Of a stretch of 64,000 bases of DNA, positions 34,236 through 47,482 are shown one piece after another. The notes below the pieces were generated by a model. It was not told the DNA's origin, searched no databases, and saw only the letters and a list, made by a program, of their open reading frames with translations. The DNA lies in the NCBI GenBank assembly GCA_026874595.1, contig CM049312.1, positions 24,173,956 to 24,237,955 on the forward strand, written 5' to 3'. Position numbers and translations under genes: made by a program. This stretch comes from Sipunculus nudus. Taxonomy: Eukaryota; Annelida; Sipuncula; Golfingiida; Sipunculidae. Positions within the stretch are counted from its first letter, which is position 1. Each line of letters starts with the position of its first letter.

Positions 34236-34795
34236 CAGGGAGTTTGCCTTCACAGCAGTGCTGCCACCTCTAGCTAAATTATGTTATTAATTATATATCA
34301 GTGTTGCCACCTAACAGTTAATTATTAATTTTATTTAACCCTTAAAAAGCATGTCTCAGTTATCCATCGGTCAAACTTGGTCAAGTGACATGGCAACTGT
34401 GTTGACCAGGTTACTTGGAAACTCTGTGTATTTTTCATTATGTCTCTTTTCATTATTCTCTGATAGAGAATGCTATGCTAACAGCTCGTTGCAGTTTTAA
34501 GACAGATTCCTGGCACAGGGTAACTTATTTCATTTAATTTACTTTACTTCATTTATCTCTTAAATATTAATTAGTTTACTCTTGAAGTGTGTCTCTTTCC
34601 GTTAATGATATTGTAACAATTGTCAGTGTAATAATTACAATAGCCTATAAGGTTTAATGTTATAATGGGACAAGACAATGTGCCTTCATGTAAGACTTTA
34701 AGGAATATTACTCTTATATTTAGTTGGGAGAGAACAGAATTTAAACTTTTACACGTATTGCGAAATGTATTAATGTACGCGCATCGTTATACACA
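33526..34795. other. intergenic, no gene recognised
   Basis: AT-rich. A (TA)n tract lies at 34176-34231. A short pair CAGTGCTGCCACCT / CAGTGTTGCCACCT (about 34256 and 34301) suggests a 45-50 bp duplication. The plus-strand frame at 33929-34126 has no support. Confidence 0.45.
34176..34231. repeat. (TA)n microsatellite
   Basis: Pure TA repeat. Confidence 0.97.
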
Positions 34796-34808
34796 TTTAT
34801 TGATGTCA

Positions 34809-35485
<677 letters not shown>

Positions 35486-35530
35486 GTTGCCCGTCTAGTG
35501 TTTGTTAATTTTAGCATTTGATTGGCTGAT
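35486..35530 (-). promoter_or_regulatory. predicted core promoter (CCAAT box, YY1-like start)
   Basis: AGCCAAT on the minus strand at 35527-35521. The start codon itself lies in a YY1-like AACATGGCTGCG. The arrangement is shared with 41177-41246. Confidence 0.35.
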
Positions 35531-35624
35531 AGTCACATCATTAGCACGATGTTTTTCAACAGACACTGACCCGCCACTTGGTGTCTAAGTTCATCATAAC
35601 CGGTCATTCCAGGCAGGGGTAAAA

Positions 35625-35725
35625 TCAGTCGCTTCTTTAGAAGCGCAAGATTTCCGCTGCCTCGTAGGCAGCAATCGGGTCGCGCTGCTATCCGCGTGCC
35701 CCATGAAACTTCGTATGGGCCTTAA
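35625..35725. other. cluster of three short hairpins
   Basis: GCTTCTTTAGAAGC (35631-35644), GCTGCCTCGTAGGCAGC (35656-35672) and GCCCCAT...ATGGGC (35698-35720) are successive inverted repeats in a GC-rich 100-bp block. This could be a structured RNA or the core of a repeat. No known RNA family was recognised. Confidence 0.45.
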
Positions 35726-35729
35726 CGAG

Positions 35730-36254
35730 AAAAAATTAAAACAACAGAGTGACGCAGCTTTATATGGTATATATAACATATTTTTGTCCTACGCTAAAAG
35801 AGATCAATATAGCTTTGTTGGGAAAATAACAGGACAGGGATCTTGATAAAAAATAATGAAATAAGTATTTCATATATTGCGCTACTGTCAGAGTTGCAGA
35901 GAGATGTCTTACAAATCATAATAGTGCTTTTCGATTGTAGGTAACATGTATCAATTTAAACTCTAATAAAGTAAAATAACTAAATTAAAAAAAATGACAA
36001 TGTTAATGTTCCCATATTTTTTTTTCTAGAAAAAAAGTTCTTCTATAATCAACATTTATGAATACTCATATAGTAGGCAAATTTAAATAAAGTCAGGATG
36101 TGTTATTGATTCAAGTTTAAACTGTGAAATGTTATTGGTTATAAAGTTTCATTTTAAAAGTAACTGCCATGGGTCTCTGGCTCCAGCTTATACGAAACTG
36201 TCATATAAATCATGGCCTTCATGAATGGATGTGTCATAGTCACCCCCTGACTCA
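35730..36254. other. intergenic, nothing recognised
   Basis: AT-rich sequence without gene signals. Confidence 0.5.
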
Positions 36255-36660
36255 AATACGTCCGTGTATTGTCATGTACTTAATGTGTAGTTGCAATTTT
36301 CAAGTTATTTCATGTGTAGCTGTGCGTTGTTACGTATTTTATATATAATAATGTGATGTCACATATTTGATGTGTATTTGTGTATTTTTACGTATAGGAC
36401 ATTTAATTGTGTATTTTCATGTGACTTGATGTGTAGCAGTGCGTTGTCACGTATTAGCTATGTAGTTATATGTTTTCACGTAGCTTGATATGTAGCTGCG
36501 TACGTGTTGTCACATATTGATATGTAGCTGTGAATTGTCTGGCAATTTAATGTTTCGTTGTGTGTTGTCACGTGTTTGATGTGTAGCTGTGTATTGTCAC
36601 ATTATTTCATGTGTAGCTGTGTGTTTTCACGGAATTGCCATGTAACTGTTTGCCTTCTCA
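36255..36660 (+). repeat. ~40-bp minisatellite
   Basis: Imperfect repeats around the core TTGATGTGTAGCTGTGTGTTGTCACG, at least nine copies, with variable spacing of about 35-45 bp. Much diverged, so old. Confidence 0.75.
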
Positions 36661-37777
36661 TTCCTGCAATGTGATTATCTCTCACAGATTGTAGTACAAT
36701 GATCTTTTCAATTAATAACCATTAATGTCTAATTTTATTAGCCATCATATCTCTTGATAAATTGAGATTGAGAATAGGATTATTATAATTTCAGCAATAA
36801 TTACAAGTTAAAGCAAACCAAATAACTAAACGATGCAATTGAATGTTAATGTGGACATAAAGCATGATTAGACGTTCATGTTATAATGAGTTAAAACGCT
36901 TTCCTTTGGTTCCATTAGCGAGACATAATGTGGAATTAACAAATAAATCCTCCAAAAGACCGAAGGTCATTCTGTTTACTGTGCTGAAGGATAATGCATG
37001 GGAAGAAAAGAACGCTTGCAGCTAAGGCCCTGTTGTTAGAGAAGGAGAAATATTGTCAATAAAGCCATCAGGACACTGCCGACGCCTGGCTAGTCGGGCA
37101 GCGTGTGAAAAACTTTCCCTCCAGTACCGAGGTGTAATATTTACGCGACACCCCAACGTCATAAACACAGATTTAGAAAAGGAGATTTGATTGTAAGTAG
37201 TCATCATTTCCTGTTTATGTGACAGAGTGGATGAGCCACAGCACACTTTGGTTTGCTTTTTGTTGCTTTCTCGCTAAAACGTAGATATAACCGAGAACTC
37301 TCACAGCCGCGTGATGTATCACAAACTATAATCTCTAAGCTGTAATCAACAAAAACTCCCATCCTAAACAATTATCTTAATACAAGTGAAGATGACTATC
37401 TTCTTGGCAATGAAATAAAGTAAGTCTTCATTAGGTATTATACAGTGAAACTAATTAGGTCAGGGTTAAGTAAACAGACAAAACATCTGAATCCTAATGT
37501 GTTACGGAGGTATTTTATATCGACATTTTGACGACAGGGAGGTCCATGTAGTGTAATGTTAATCCAGGAGAGCTGCTAATTAACCGTTAATTAGGATGAA
37601 GCCATCATTCTGATTGATTCCGCAGTGAGAAAATCACTGCGGGGATTACTGATAGAGAAAGACGGGATGGCTTGATTTTCCTGCGTACGTTTTGATTTTT
37701 ACCTGTTTTAGGTTAATATTGAAGACGTCTAATTTGTCTTCTGTCTATTCAGACACAGGTTCCATGTACACATCTCA
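36661..37777. other. intergenic, nothing recognised
   Basis: Includes 37381-37495, a partial third copy of the 38.2-kb duplicated segment (GACTATCTTCTTGGCAATGA, ACAGACAAA). No exon supported. Confidence 0.45.
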
Positions 37778-37970
37778 CTGTAGTCGTTCTATTTCTCCTT
37801 TGTTGTAACCGCTGTTTTGGGTTTCGTTATCGCACCAATGAGAGCGTTGTGCATCATTGTGCATCCGACTCCAACAATGTCGCAAACTCTGTGCAAGCCC
37901 TGGTGCTGCAACCCCAGAAACGTGCCATACAAAGCATTGGTTAAAGCAAGAAGATCTTGGACTCCTGCAG
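37778..37970. mobile_element. foldback element copy A
   Basis: Plus-strand CTGTAGTCGTTCTATTTCTC...GTAACCGCTG at the left is related to the reverse complement of the right end (CTGCAGGAGTCCAAGATCTTC). On the minus strand the whole matches 47483-47753: shared GCTTTGTAT, CACC.GGGCT, TTGGAGT.G.ATG.ACAATG, AGCGGTTACA and ACGACTACAG. The short frames on both strands here follow from that palindromic structure and I do not call them genes. Confidence 0.6.
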
Positions 37971-38056
37971 GGTATCGCCTCTTGAAGGAATTTAATTCCA
38001 TGTCAAGGCCGATTAACAAATAATTATATATTGTTACTAGGTTTTAATATGCATCA

Positions 38057-38535
38057 AACCTATCCTGTCACATATTATTTTAGATATTTTGACACTATTT
38101 ATATTTACATTACAACCAATATTTTTTTTTAACTTTTGTAATTTCTTTACCAAACTTTTAGGAGTTCTTGCTAAGAGGGTTTGCTAAAGTTAATTTATAA
38201 TATTTGAAAAACAAAAATTAATATGCAGTATGATTAACCTATGATTGAAGACGACTATCGTCTTGGCCATGAGATATAGTAAGTCTTTATTAGAATACAC
38301 TGAAACCAAAGAGGTCGGGGTTAATTAAACAGACAAATCACCTAAACCCTTTTCCTGTTACATATTATTTTAGATTTTTGACACTATTTATATTCACATT
38401 ACACCAATATCTTTTTTTAGCTTTTGTTATATCTTTACCAATTTTTCAGGAGTTCTTACAGAGAGGGGTTGCTTCAGGTTATTGATAATATATGAAACAC
38501 AAACATTTATTATGCAGTATGTTTGACCTGAAAGA
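38057..38535 (+). repeat. ~290-bp tandem duplication
   Basis: CCTGTCACATATTATTTTAG...GCAGTATG at 38067-38231 recurs at 38355-38521 with the same order of landmarks (GACACTATTTATATT, GGAGTTCTT, ATGCAGTATG). The linking part 38241-38350 also has a copy at 37381-37495. Confidence 0.85.
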
Positions 38536-40924
38536 AGCTAGTCCTACGATGGCATTCTAAGTGCTCATTTTTAGTGAGCTTAAGTTAGCCTGTAAACCTG
38601 CAGTTCTTTACATTATATACTGAAAGCATACTGGTACATTTTATACATGGACGCACTTAATTTAAGATAAAAAATTTAACATGGACTCCCAAGTGTACCT
38701 TAATAAGCCCTAATGTTTATAGCTGACTCATCCTGCCATATCAGTAAACTAATTTGGACAGAAGCAAAGGCATTTGTTACATGTTATCTAACTGAACACG
38801 ATTTTACCATTTGTATTTTCGAAGTTATGTTGTGAGGCATCGCAGATATTCATGGGTCGGGAGTTGAACGGTTTTGGTTCCAACTCGGATGTCCAATGCT
38901 TGAAGTCTTTAATCCTATGACCAGCCACACTAAATCAAGCCCAGACAGTTTAAAGCCTGTCTAGTCCCAGCATTACCAGTTATTTATTCCCCGTTTGACA
39001 GGTAGGGAATTTCGTTTCCGTGCCATTTTTTCTCCATCTTTGGAGCTTAAGAGAAGTACTTAAATATACAGCTGTGTTTCAGGAATTATTTGGTTACAAT
39101 TAAACACCAGTTCACTGGTCCAGGAAACTTTCAAATTCAAACTTAAGTAAAATTTGCTATGCATGGGAATATATGATATTTATTATTTGTACTTTGGAGA
39201 TTGACAAATATAAGAAACAAAATATTTCATCAATCAAATATTTAGAAGTAGATCATAACATTGAAATCATGTACCAAAGGAAAATCCATATCCTCTCATT
39301 GTGCATATCGTCTCAACTATTCCTTTAAGAGTAGCATTGACACGGGTAAAATAATACTGAGTAAATTCCAGACAAATCGCACAATGTCCCTTTTATGATT
39401 GCGTACACAACCTTGAAATTTGCCGTCGAAATGGTTATCCGTTATTTTGTCAAACCATTATGGTGATAATTAATGCAAGGTCGAAAAAATATTGAATTTC
39501 TTAGTAGTTTTACTTACATTTCCTTTAATAAATTAGGCGCAGGTCCTTTAGGATATATGTCAATCTTTCTCAGAAGCATACTTTTTATTAACTTTTAAAT
39601 AGTATGACCTTACCATGAAAAAAAAATAAGCTTATTGATATGGTTAAACAACCTAGAAATGCCTTATGAAATTGTTTTATTTATCTTTATACTCACTGTC
39701 ATAAAAAGGTCATCGGTCTAACCTGAAACAATCTTATTTGTTTTAACCGTGGTAAAAAATATGCGGGGAACCTTGCCTTAACAAATCACTGGTAAACCTG
39801 CTCCTGTCAGTGAGGGTTATGTTTGGTGAGGCCTGGCGGTTTCGTTATTGCTAGAGGCCAGCGGTGACGCTTATTTCCGTTTGAACATAAAACATTTTGT
39901 CATACACTGTGGAGAACCTCCCGTGGGTCATGACTTAACACATATTGCATGTTCTGGTTTGACAGTTCTTTCCGGTTCCGGAGTCATGACTGACGTTCTG
40001 CCGGAATCTCCGCCAGAATAAACCCTCCCTGCAGACAAAAGCTAAGACAGGCTACATGCTGGAGTTTCCGCGTGGCTGAATACCCGACCGCCACGCCGCT
40101 GGGAGGATAAAATAAGCTAGGGTGTATTTACATATAAATCTCAGAAACAATCTCAAAGGTCATCTGCTTTCATGCCTGCTTTTCCTGTTCTATCTGTGAT
40201 TGTTATAGCGTCTGTATCATCCACAACATAGTCACTTGATGTACATTTATTCTACTCTTTAATCATGTCGGCACCTTTCCAAACAAAGCCGTTTAAAGAT
40301 TGTACTGTTGTGTCAAAAACAAACAAACTAATAACTCGGTCTGAACAGATGCATTAAAACCAAGATCATAAAATAAGTTTATCGGCCTTGTGAGAAATCT
40401 GTCTTGACGTGTTATGCATAGCTGGGACAATAAAATACTACCGTAAAACATATAGGAAAATAAAGAAAAAAAAGATAATAAAATTCATGCTATGCTGTGC
40501 ATTGTAAAATTTGTGAGTGAAGAATGTAGAGTGTATGTTTTAAATAAGCCTGATACTGATCCTTGAGCGGCCATACATTTTCTGAACTGATTTTTTCTAC
40601 ATTCAGACGCCTTCCAGATGGGTAAATGATTATTTGTGATGGAATTGTTTGTTGTTATCATATATGTCACAAACGCTAGCATTTTTGTATCAAAACCGTT
40701 CGTTTGAAATCAGATGTTGCATACATGGTTAATTTGTGAAACATAAATAAAATACCATAGTATACATGACAAAAGTAATGTCAGATTACATTTGGTGATA
40801 ACGGATACAAATGGTTTTAGTCATATATGTATATGTTACAGTCAATATGTAAGAGCAGTCAATTTGTAAAATGCCTGAAATTTTCATTCAACTGTAACAA
40901 CCAGAATTAAGTGAAAAGGAAGTT
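38536..40924. other. intergenic, nothing recognised
   Basis: AT-rich, with a GC-richer zone at 39750-40110 that shows no splice-supported frame. Confidence 0.45.
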
Positions 40925-41159
40925 TTAGATTAAGTGAAACATTAAAATGTGCAATAATTTGTGAAAGTGATGATGAAGAACGGTTAGGGATAAGCACATT
41001 AACATAGTAATGTCAAATACATGATTAAAGGGGGTGGAAGCCTTAAATCTGAACCTGCTTAATTCAATTAATCCATCCATGAACATCGTAAACAGGGATG
41101 CCATACGCGCTATATGATCACAGTTAGTCCAGTAATTAAGGTAAAATGAGAAAAAAACA

Positions 41160-41720
41160 AGGCCCATGGGCGCTGCCATGTTGGCTTGCTCGGCCCAGCA
41201 CTGCTGACGTAACGGGAACCCTACTGTAGCAGCACAGTGATTGGCTTCAGGGCTGTAACCTCCAGCAGGGAGGCTGGTCAGTTGTGTGCCATCTGCTTGC
41301 GCAGCAGTGGTTTCTGCGCGGAGGTTAGGGTGAAGGTCATACTGGGAAAGCAGCATGGCCACTTGGTAAACAAAGCGCGATCTCAGTGAAATTCAACCGT
41401 ATTTGACGAGCCAGAGATATGACAGTGTGAACGAGTACTGCAAAATGACAAAAATACATCGTCGGACGAGGATGAAAACACTGGGCGGGATTGTCAGGCC
41501 TTGGATTCATGGTCTCGACGCAGTCACTTGTTACTGACGCAATGCCGACCAGGAGGTCACGCGTGTGCTACAGAGCTTAGAGAGGTGTCCGCGCGTCTGA
41601 CTTGGCCGAAACCGATTAAGTCATCTAACCTGCCAGCTTTACTTTTTCTGTCGGAGGCGGTGCTGCGGACGTGATTTTCCAGACACCTAATATCGAAAGT
41701 TGAAAGGAGATGGGTACCTT
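41160..41720. promoter_or_regulatory. CpG-rich predicted promoter region, possibly bidirectional
   Basis: GC- and CpG-rich block in an AT-rich setting. On the minus strand it has a CCAAT box (41246-41240), a CRE-like TGACGTAA (plus strand 41205-41212) and a YY1-like GCCAACATGGCAGCG with ATG at 41179. On the plus strand it leads into the predicted first exon ending at 41742. A divergent minus-strand gene starting MAAPMGLVFF is possible but its later exons were not found. Confidence 0.4.
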
Positions 41721-41725
41721 ACATA

Positions 41726-42580
41726 ATGACTAATAGTAACAGGTAAGACCTGAAGTGAAGGACTTTCGAATAAAACAATAATAATTACGATATGCGTACG
41801 ATCGTCAGTACTTTACTCCTGCATATATTTTATACGAAAGCCTATTTTATATCTTTATATTTGACCCTTTTACACCTTCTGTATTCCCTTTTTACTTTTT
41901 AAAATAATTTGTGCAACTATATGGATATGCCGGTAATGTATTGTATCATTGTATGCATGTAAATAAATATTTTTTTATTATATTGTCCCATTCAAGTTTA
42001 ACTATGAAACTACCGCATATGAAATATGTCATATATATTGTATACCATACTTAAAATGAGTATTCATAACTTTAAGAGATAAGCTTCTTCATTCATGCAG
42101 CTGCAAACTTGATAAAAAGATTCTCACAAGCATGAAAAGGGGAATAAAGCAGTGAAGCTCATAGCCATATACAAATAAACTTTAATAATAGTCCTGCAGT
42201 TTTCTTGTATTCATACATTTATTAAAACTTTAAAAAGTGGCCAGTGAAATAAGGCATGTGACAAAATGTAGAAACATCTCACAGAAACATAAAAGATGTT
42301 GACCTGGACATCAAATAAATGAACACATTTCACATTCATATTTATAATACATTTTATTTTCACATTCAAAATTGCAAATCTGTAATCACTGTGCTGTATT
42401 TGTTCCAGGCAGATTAGGCTAATGGCTTTCAGACAACTGCCAGCCTGGTTACACATTGGCAATATCTGGGCAGGGCAAACAGGATCACTCTGCCATCAAG
42501 AAGTGCTGCAGCCAGATCCAGATCCAGATGACAAGTACCCTGGTTTCAAAGAAGTGGAGGAAGCCCTGCAATCAAAATAA
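41726..42580 (+). CDS. predicted small protein, two exons, family not recognised
   Basis: First exon 41726-41742 (ATG ACT AAT AGT AAC AG) ends at the strong donor AACAG|GTAAGA. The last exon 42409-42580 follows the acceptor TTTGTTCCAG. The join is in frame and gives 62 aa: MTNSNRQIRLMAFRQLPAWL, then HIGNIWAGQTGSLCHQEVLQ, PDPDPDDKYPGFKEVEEALQ and SK, TAA. The C-terminal part is acidic and proline/aspartate-rich. No signal peptide or membrane segment is evident. The first exon lies at the edge of the CpG-rich block 41160-41720, as expected for a housekeeping gene. A 7-codon upstream frame (ATG at 41710) overlaps the start. An alternative start is the ATG at 42422 (52 aa). I do not recognise the family, and more exons may be missing. 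Confidence 0.45.
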
Positions 42581-45500
42581 TATTATAACCATTAACCACA
42601 GAATAGTGTTACATTCAGTGATATTTTTTTCTGATCTACCAATCAATGTTATTATTTAAATATGTTTGTCTGTGTGTCAGAAGTAACATGAATATACAAC
42701 ATTTATATATTTGTATTGAGAAAGTATACTCTCAGTGTTATAAGACGGTAAACTATAATTTTATGTGTGCGTGTGTATATATATATTTATACATATATAA
42801 TATTGATATTGTGTGCATGTCATAAGTAACATTGAAATACAGTTTTTATGTATTTACATAAAGAAAATGACACTGAGGAGAGGTAAAAAAGTGATTGTAT
42901 TTATACATGTTTATTATTTAATTAATAAAAAATCAATACAAAATAATGTTCACCTGTGTAAAAATTGTAAATAATAAAAAGTATGTTTGATCTGGGGAGC
43001 AGACCAAGTTTCTGACTCCTGCCAGTCAATCCTTTATAAAAAACGAGTGTCGAGTTTGATACTAAACGACATTTGACAAAGGTTCATGTTAACAAAAATA
43101 TTCTAAGACTTCCCAGATACCTTTTATCTGTCTTCCCTTTAATAATTGTTCAGATATTTTTTTTTCTGAACATGAAAGGCTTCCATCCCCTTTAAGATAT
43201 GCTTAAGTGAGTTACAAAGTGTAGGGTTAAATCACAGTTACCGACTGGGTATGTTACTTTTAATGAGTTTGCCATTTACATTCCCTGTGATGACCCACCC
43301 CATCCCCATATTATCATATGAAAACTGTCAATTGCTATATAAAAAGTTCTTATTTCAATCCGTAAAATAAGAGTTATTTACAAAGAAAGTGACAGTTTCC
43401 TCAAATATTAATGAAGTCTTATCTTTAAGAAATAAAATGTCTAGACAGATTTGTTATATCATGGTATAATTCACTCGTTTCCGTAACATTGTGTAACCCA
43501 GGTATTGAAACACAAATTAGATAATGAATGCACATTTCGATAATTCAAACCAAGATGGTATGCTTTATTGCGAAGTAACCAGCGTTGGATCCACGGGTGG
43601 GGGGGGGGGGGGGGGGTTCTCAGGGGACGTTTGTATATTTAGATCCAACACATTTATATGTTGTTTGTTTCTGAAGCGAGAATATTCCCGGTTAGTTTTT
43701 TATACCATATTCCTTCAAAATATCTGAAATTGTGAATGAAATTGTATCTCTGAGACAGTATAATATTGGAACAAAGAACAGTTTATTTGACAAGAATTAA
43801 ATTTACATAAGGCCAAAATAAAAAAAAAAGGTATGGTTCTCAGGCACTTTTTTTCAGAAAGCAATGCGGGCGGGCGGTTTTTTTATTCTTAATTTTTTTG
43901 TATGTTTCGATGAAAATGTCAAACAATAAGGAAAAAGCATGTTAATAAAAGAATTTTTTTTGCTAAACAAGTAAAAGCACTAAATGACAAAGGAAATTGT
44001 ATGATTTTATCTTCTTGAAAGAAATGTCCGAGCAGCTGCAGCTCAAAATTGGTAAGTTTCTTTTGAGAATCAAAATAAAAATTTTCGATGCGGGGGTTTA
44101 AAATTGATGCGGGCGGTGCCTGTTAACCTTTTATTTTTTTTAGGCCTAATGCAGATGTTTGATATACATATATAATATTCAAACGAAATTCACTGTGCAA
44201 AAATGTTTCGTCAGGAGACCACTAATAAGCAGTGTCCACCCGTATCATGGCGGAGAGTCGGTTTATACTTCAGTTATAAACAGCTTATATTAATGCACAT
44301 TTAAATAAAAATACAATGCAACATGGTTCTCATCTGCTGATTATAAATAATGATATGTTGACATTCATAAGCTCTTGAAATAAACCACAAACTAAGAAAA
44401 AGAGAATACATATTATATAAAATGATAAGAAATAAGAATTTTATCATAATGTGATACTTCCACATGATCATACTATGGAGTAGAAGATTGAGAAGCCTAT
44501 TACAATCAATAAATTCTCTGATAAAAAAAAGAATATGCTTAATATGAAAATTATATAATTTATTAAGTGAGACTGCATAAGTCAGTGAGTTATCTGACAT
44601 TCAGTTTGACAATTGTTTATATAATGTTTTTATATATATATATATGATGAGAAACCTTGGAGGCTCTGAGTGTATACCTTTCAACAATGATTGATTGCAT
44701 TGGTATCGTTTACGATTTTTTGAGTTATGTGCCTGAGACAATTTTCGGCAAATGTCGTCCTTGTATTGGCGGTGCTTAAAATATATTTCCTTGATATATT
44801 ACACGTGCATACTTCATTTATTGGTATTAATTCCAAATTGAAGCAATATAAAGGTAACTGTGACTTTACGTAATTAAAATAGAACTTGAATACATTTAGA
44901 GTAAAAATGTCTTCAACTCGCAAAGTTTCGAGTGCCTTAAAAAAGTGGGTCTGAGTGAGCATTATATCAGTGCTTGTCACCGTACGCACTGCCCTTTCCA
45001 AGTATAAGTTTATGGAAACCATGTGTGACCGGTTTCCTTGCCCTCTTAAATCTGATATATTTATTATAACGATGAACCTTGAACAATTGTAATATATATA
45101 TAGTATATATCGAGTATATATTGTAGAGTATATACATGCTGGTGTAAAAGATGCACCAAAGAGATTCATGCATGGACGGACACAGGCAATATTTAGTTGA
45201 ACTGGTCAATACTTAGAAAATCGGTCAGTATAAAGGGAATTGGTAATAATTAGATGGTAAGTTATTTCTCTAATCTATAAGGCAGACTCGGTTTGATTTG
45301 TGTCGATATAAGACACGTCACGTGATTCGTAGTCACATGACCTTTAATATTAGCAAAGGCACCTTCAATGATCACTACAGCTTACTAGCTCACTGGTGCA
45401 ATACTGCATTATAGTCACTTTGCCGTAGGTTGTAGGTCTTCTGGTCTGTTTCTAAGATAATCATGGTCAGCTCTAGCAATCCAGCTTATCATTATCAACA

Positions 45501-45940
45501 TACAGTAAAGTTAATAAGGGATAGTCAACATATTTTTTTTTGCTGTTAGTTCATTCTAAACATACTCGTAATATGATTTGCTTACTTGCAGGTGCCCAAC
45601 CTACATTATGATCATTATTTTACCCATCGTCATATTATAATGACATTTTATATTGTATATTAGTGATAGTTCTGTTTGCCGCATGCATAAAATATATCAT
45701 ATTATAAATATACATATACACACATCATGAAACAAAAATCATGTAAGACAGTTTACCATAACCAGAGGTTTGTCTCCACAGAGCCGGACTACAAAAACTA
45801 AGGGACGAAACATGAAAAAATAAACACTGAAGAAACACCAGTTGGAAGCTTGGAAAATATCGAGTTATAATGTTGCGCGGAAAAGGACTTAAGTTGCATT
45901 CCTTTAGTCAAATCAAAGGTAGGATGCCCTAGCAATTGTA
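42581..45940. other. intergenic, no gene accepted
   Basis: AT-rich. Holds possible AATAAA signals for the 62-aa gene near 42923 and 42972, and an 18-base G-run near 43598-43616. A repeat segment at 43834-43905 has an inverted copy near 46145-46215. The 162-codon minus-strand frame at 44681-45169 is Ile/Tyr/Asn-rich and without domains. Confidence 0.45.
43834..43905 (+). repeat. dispersed repeat, inverted copy at 46.2 kb
   Basis: TGGTTCTCAGGCACTTTTTTTCAGAAAGCA here corresponds on the minus strand of 46145-46215 to TGGTTCTCCGGCACTTTTTTTCAGAAATCA. GCGGGCGG/GAGGGCGA follows in both. Confidence 0.65.
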
Positions 45941-46144
45941 ACCCCCCCCCCCCCCCCCGCATCAAAATATTGAAAGTTAACAATTTTGAGTTCAGCCGGC
46001 CGGATATTTCTTTCAAGAAGATAAAATAATCCAATTTTGAAAAGATTTCCTTTTTTGTGTTATGCTTTTACCTGTTTAGCAGAGCAATTGTGTTATTTTC
46101 ATGCTTTCCCTGATCATATGGCATTTTTATCGAAACATACAATA

Positions 46145-46215
46145 AAGGGTGAAACAAAAATCGCCCTCGAGCACTGATTTCTGAAAAAAAGTGCCGGAGA
46201 ACCAAACTTTTTTTT
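46145..46215 (-). repeat. dispersed repeat, inverted copy of 43.8 kb
   Basis: Partner of 43834-43905, in the opposite orientation. Confidence 0.65.
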
Positions 46216-47482
46216 GCCTTTTGTTGTTCATGGTTTACCTCACTGATTACGCCTTCTTTGTATTTGTGTACTGAAGTAAGCAAACGGTTCCAGAACGAGA
46301 TATTGACAGCTACCATAATATTTTAAGCTGACAACACTATACTTCATGTATAGTCAACATACCTGTTATGTACCTTTTATGTTTCTTTTGACGCATGTAT
46401 GATCAACCAAAAGCAATAAATGTGTATAAGTAACCATATATTATTCTGGAAACCGAGTATATTGTGTTACTTGTTCCGAACTTACTTTGCCTGCAGGACA
46501 ATTACTTATGGTTAAGATGCTTTATGACGAGTTATAATCCATGTTTTATTTTGGGTTTCTTCCATAAATATACCTGCTACAGAAGCCCAGCTGCCATCCA
46601 AAGCGAGGCTGGCCCTGGATGGTTTAAGAGCTCGGCCAGTTAGGGGTTGTCCCCCACGTGATAAATCTCTTCTGGTGAATTTGGTTTCTCTCGTAGGAGT
46701 ACCCCATAGGCTGACAAGAGCCATACATTAAACCAACAACACGTAAACCATGGGCCGGGGCCGGCCTCCTCCGTATCTGCTCACTTTTATCATATCCATT
46801 CAGTTTAGGCTTTTTTATTTTATGCTTGCGCCAAAGTATCAGACAGCTCACTTATTTACCCATCAATCTAGAAACAAATCTTGTTCATTGAAATTGCATA
46901 AAGAAGAAGTAATTGAGTCTGGCATCGGCTATAAAGGTCGCTATTGACAAAATGCAGGCCGCGCAGGAAAGGCTTTAGACTGGCCTATCAGTTACAGGGT
47001 GAACAGGTCTGGTATCACGTAAGTACTTTACGAGCTTTGTAGGATCGCCCTGGGCCCCTGTGTCAATAAATTGAGTCAGTGTCCACGAAAGAATAGAAAG
47101 TTCGCTTAACCAATATTGCAGTGACGTGACTGGGCAATAGATAAGAAACAAATGTTCCCACTGACGTCACTGCATTCATTTTAACTATCCTGAACTGCAG
47201 TATATTCATGTGTTTTTTACATACATATATAATTCATTTTGTTATATGATTGTTTAAAAATAACTTTATTCAATATATACAGAATATAATGATAATAGGA
47301 TAAAATAGAAGAAACACCAATATGGTTTTCATAACCTGTTTGAAAGTCTAACACGTGTCATAAGAGTCTTACTTTTCTTGTACCGATAGTATACATATCC
47401 GTTGGTTCATATCTTTAATGTTTGGGCACATGACAAGATCATCCTCAAAACACTTCTGCACTCATTACCTATCGCTTATACA
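46216..47482. other. intergenic, no gene accepted
   Basis: The GC-richer block 46560-46790 is open in overlapping minus- and plus-strand frames without domain or splice support. Confidence 0.4.

Noticed and set aside
38870-38935. tRNA-like string with TTGGTTCCAACTCGG
   Set aside because: Could not be folded by eye into a cloverleaf and lacks a proper GGTTCRANNCC B box on either strand.
40925-41362. 145-codon minus-strand open frame
   Set aside because: Its upstream half lies in the CpG-rich predicted promoter and the rest shows no domain. Only the MAAPM start at 41179 was kept, as a weak promoter hint.
44681-45169. 162-codon minus-strand open frame, the longest in the window
   Set aside because: Rich in Ile, Tyr and Asn from AT repeats, with no domain, signal peptide or splice context. 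Length alone is weak evidence in 64 kb of AT-rich DNA.
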